This document shows positions 63,045 through 64,000 of a DNA stretch of 64,000 nucleotides, piece by piece. How positions within the stretch are numbered: position 1 is the stretch's first letter; each line of letters opens with the position of its first letter. The translations under genes and the position numbers were made by a program. The notes beneath the pieces are model-generated. The model did not search any database, was not told the DNA's origin, and saw only the letters and a program-made list of their open reading frames with translations. Source of the DNA: Agelas oroides (lineage: Eukaryota; Porifera; Demospongiae; Agelasida; Agelasidae); assembly GCA_949130485.1 (NCBI GenBank), contig OX422198.1, forward strand, positions 272,501 to 336,500, written 5' to 3'.

Positions 63045-64000
63045 CTAGCAGCCGTTTGTAGGCTTCATGCCCTTCCTCATGTGTGCAACATATGCAACCT
63101 CTTTTGGGATATAAATGCTATAAAGCTTTAGTACGTGCCCTCGAGTATGAACATTAACATCTAAAGTATGAGGCAAATAATGAAGTGACTTCTGAGAGCG
63201 GTCCCAGTATTGGTTGGAGACAAGCTGCTTGGTGATGTTGCCATCCTTGGGTACCTCACCCTCCATACCACAATCAGGGTAGAAATACATCCATTGAAAT
63301 GTGTATGTTCCCTTGTAAGATTTGTACTTGTGAATGTAGTAAGGGAGTTTCGGCTCCCCTGAAACAGCTGGCACAAAGAAGTCGTCAGTGTCCAGCACAA
63401 ACAAATAGTCATATTGGTGATGAAAACGGTACACACAGTCCTGATAGGCTAAGCCTTGAGAGTGATACCATACCTGAGAGCCATTCAGCCACATGTGCCA
63501 GACATCTGTTGATAAAAAACCTTCCTGAATGGCCTGCTTTAAGTACTTATTTTTAAACCCACCAGCTTTTTCAAATGAGTCATCCGCTATCATGTGAATG
63601 TGGTCAATTCCAATGGCCTTCTGGTATCGGAGCCATTCATTCAGCCAGGGAGGTTTTGCAAACACAACGGCAAGACAAACAGCAATTTTAAAGTTGTACT
63701 TTCGTCCATCTGTTGGAGGCTTGTAGGGAGCGGAAATGTAGAAAGGACGTTCAGATTGCACTGAAATCGTGCATGAATGATTCTCACTCCTGTATGTGAT
63801 GAAAGCCACACTGCCATTGTCTACAGGGGGCAGGTCATAACACTCCAGCAGCACAAGGTCATGAGTCAAATAAGAGTGATCTCTATGGAGCCATGTGTTC
63901 AGACTCAGTTGGAAAATTCTGAAACTGCGAGTAGTGCACCTCCCAACAGTACACTCCACAGTCAAATTCCCTTCAATTATCGTCTTTCTCATTTCCACGA
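63045..64000 (-). CDS. glycosyltransferase family 92 protein, C-terminal part (runs off window)
   Basis: Open frame from the window edge to TAG at 63047-63045, over 315 residues without an intron. Motifs of GT92 (DUF23): FKIAVCLAVVFAKPPWLNEW, LRYQKAIGIDHIHMIADDS, the metal-binding LDTDDFFVP (near 63375-63400), WMYFYPDCG and a C-terminal HTRGHVLKLYSIYIP. GT92 enzymes such as worm GALT-1 are Golgi galactosyltransferases. Potential N-glycosylation sites (NGS, NHS, NIT) fit a lumenal domain. The N-terminal membrane anchor would lie beyond 64000. The acceptor sugar cannot be inferred. Confidence 0.87.
   Translation of the reverse strand, partial: VEMRKTIIEGNLTVECTVGRCTTRSFRIFQLSLNTWLHRDHSYLTHDLVLLECYDLPPVDNGSVAFITYRSENHSCTISVQSERPFYISAPYKPPTDGRKYNFKIAVCLAVVFAKPPWLNEWLRYQKAIGIDHIHMIADDSFEKAGGFKNKYLKQAIQEGFLSTDVWHMWLNGSQVWYHSQGLAYQDCVYRFHHQYDYLFVLDTDDFFVPAVSGEPKLPYYIHKYKSYKGTYTFQWMYFYPDCGMEGEVPKDGNITKQLVSNQYWDRSQKSLHYLPHTLDVNVHTRGHVLKLYSIYIPKEVAYVAHMRKGMKPTNGC

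Overview
This is a 64 kb piece of an animal nuclear genome with intron-rich, fairly compact genes. All five genes it touches are animal families: KATNAL2, a thrombospondin-repeat/PLAC extracellular protein, HERC1, TP53BP1 and WRAP53, plus a GT92 glycosyltransferase at the edge. Short introns and very dense miniature inverted-repeat elements fit a marine invertebrate (a sponge or another early-branching animal is possible), but the sequence alone does not settle the species. Exon structures were read by eye from conserved protein motifs, GT/AG boundaries and phase continuity, not from transcripts.

Layout. 126-6144 (+): complete KATNAL2-like katanin, 16 exons, 548 aa. 7521-8345 (-): last two exons of a secreted TSR/PLAC protein. 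8523-8722: assembly gap of exactly 200 N. 8844-33976 (+): 41 exons encoding about the last 2,650 aa of HERC1 (SPRY, UBA-like, WD40, second RCC1-like domain, HECT); the N-terminal half is absent. 34370-54644 (-): TP53BP1, 27 exons, about 2,780 aa, converging tail-to-tail on HERC1. 56217-61303 (+): WRAP53/TCAB1, five exons, 3' end not found. 63045-64000 (-): C-terminal part of a GT92 glycosyltransferase running off the window.

How the genes relate. TP53BP1 and WRAP53 are head to head across 1.6 kb. In vertebrates WRAP53 is paired with TP53 itself, and WRAP53 protein is known to help recruit 53BP1 to DNA breaks, so this pairing deserves a comparative check. KATNAL2 (microtubule severing), HERC1 (ubiquitin ligase) and the TSR protein have no evident joint function.

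Repeats. Introns are filled with minisatellites, (AC)n/(GT)n tracts and several families of foldback elements. Three patterns stand out: (i) a family of foldback elements, some only 52-54 bp, with TAG...CTA ends and clear 9-bp target duplications; (ii) tandem duplications that copy the 3' end of an exon together with its 5' splice site, in six introns of four genes; (iii) transcription-polarised microsatellites, GT just after donors and AC just before acceptors, on whichever strand is transcribed.
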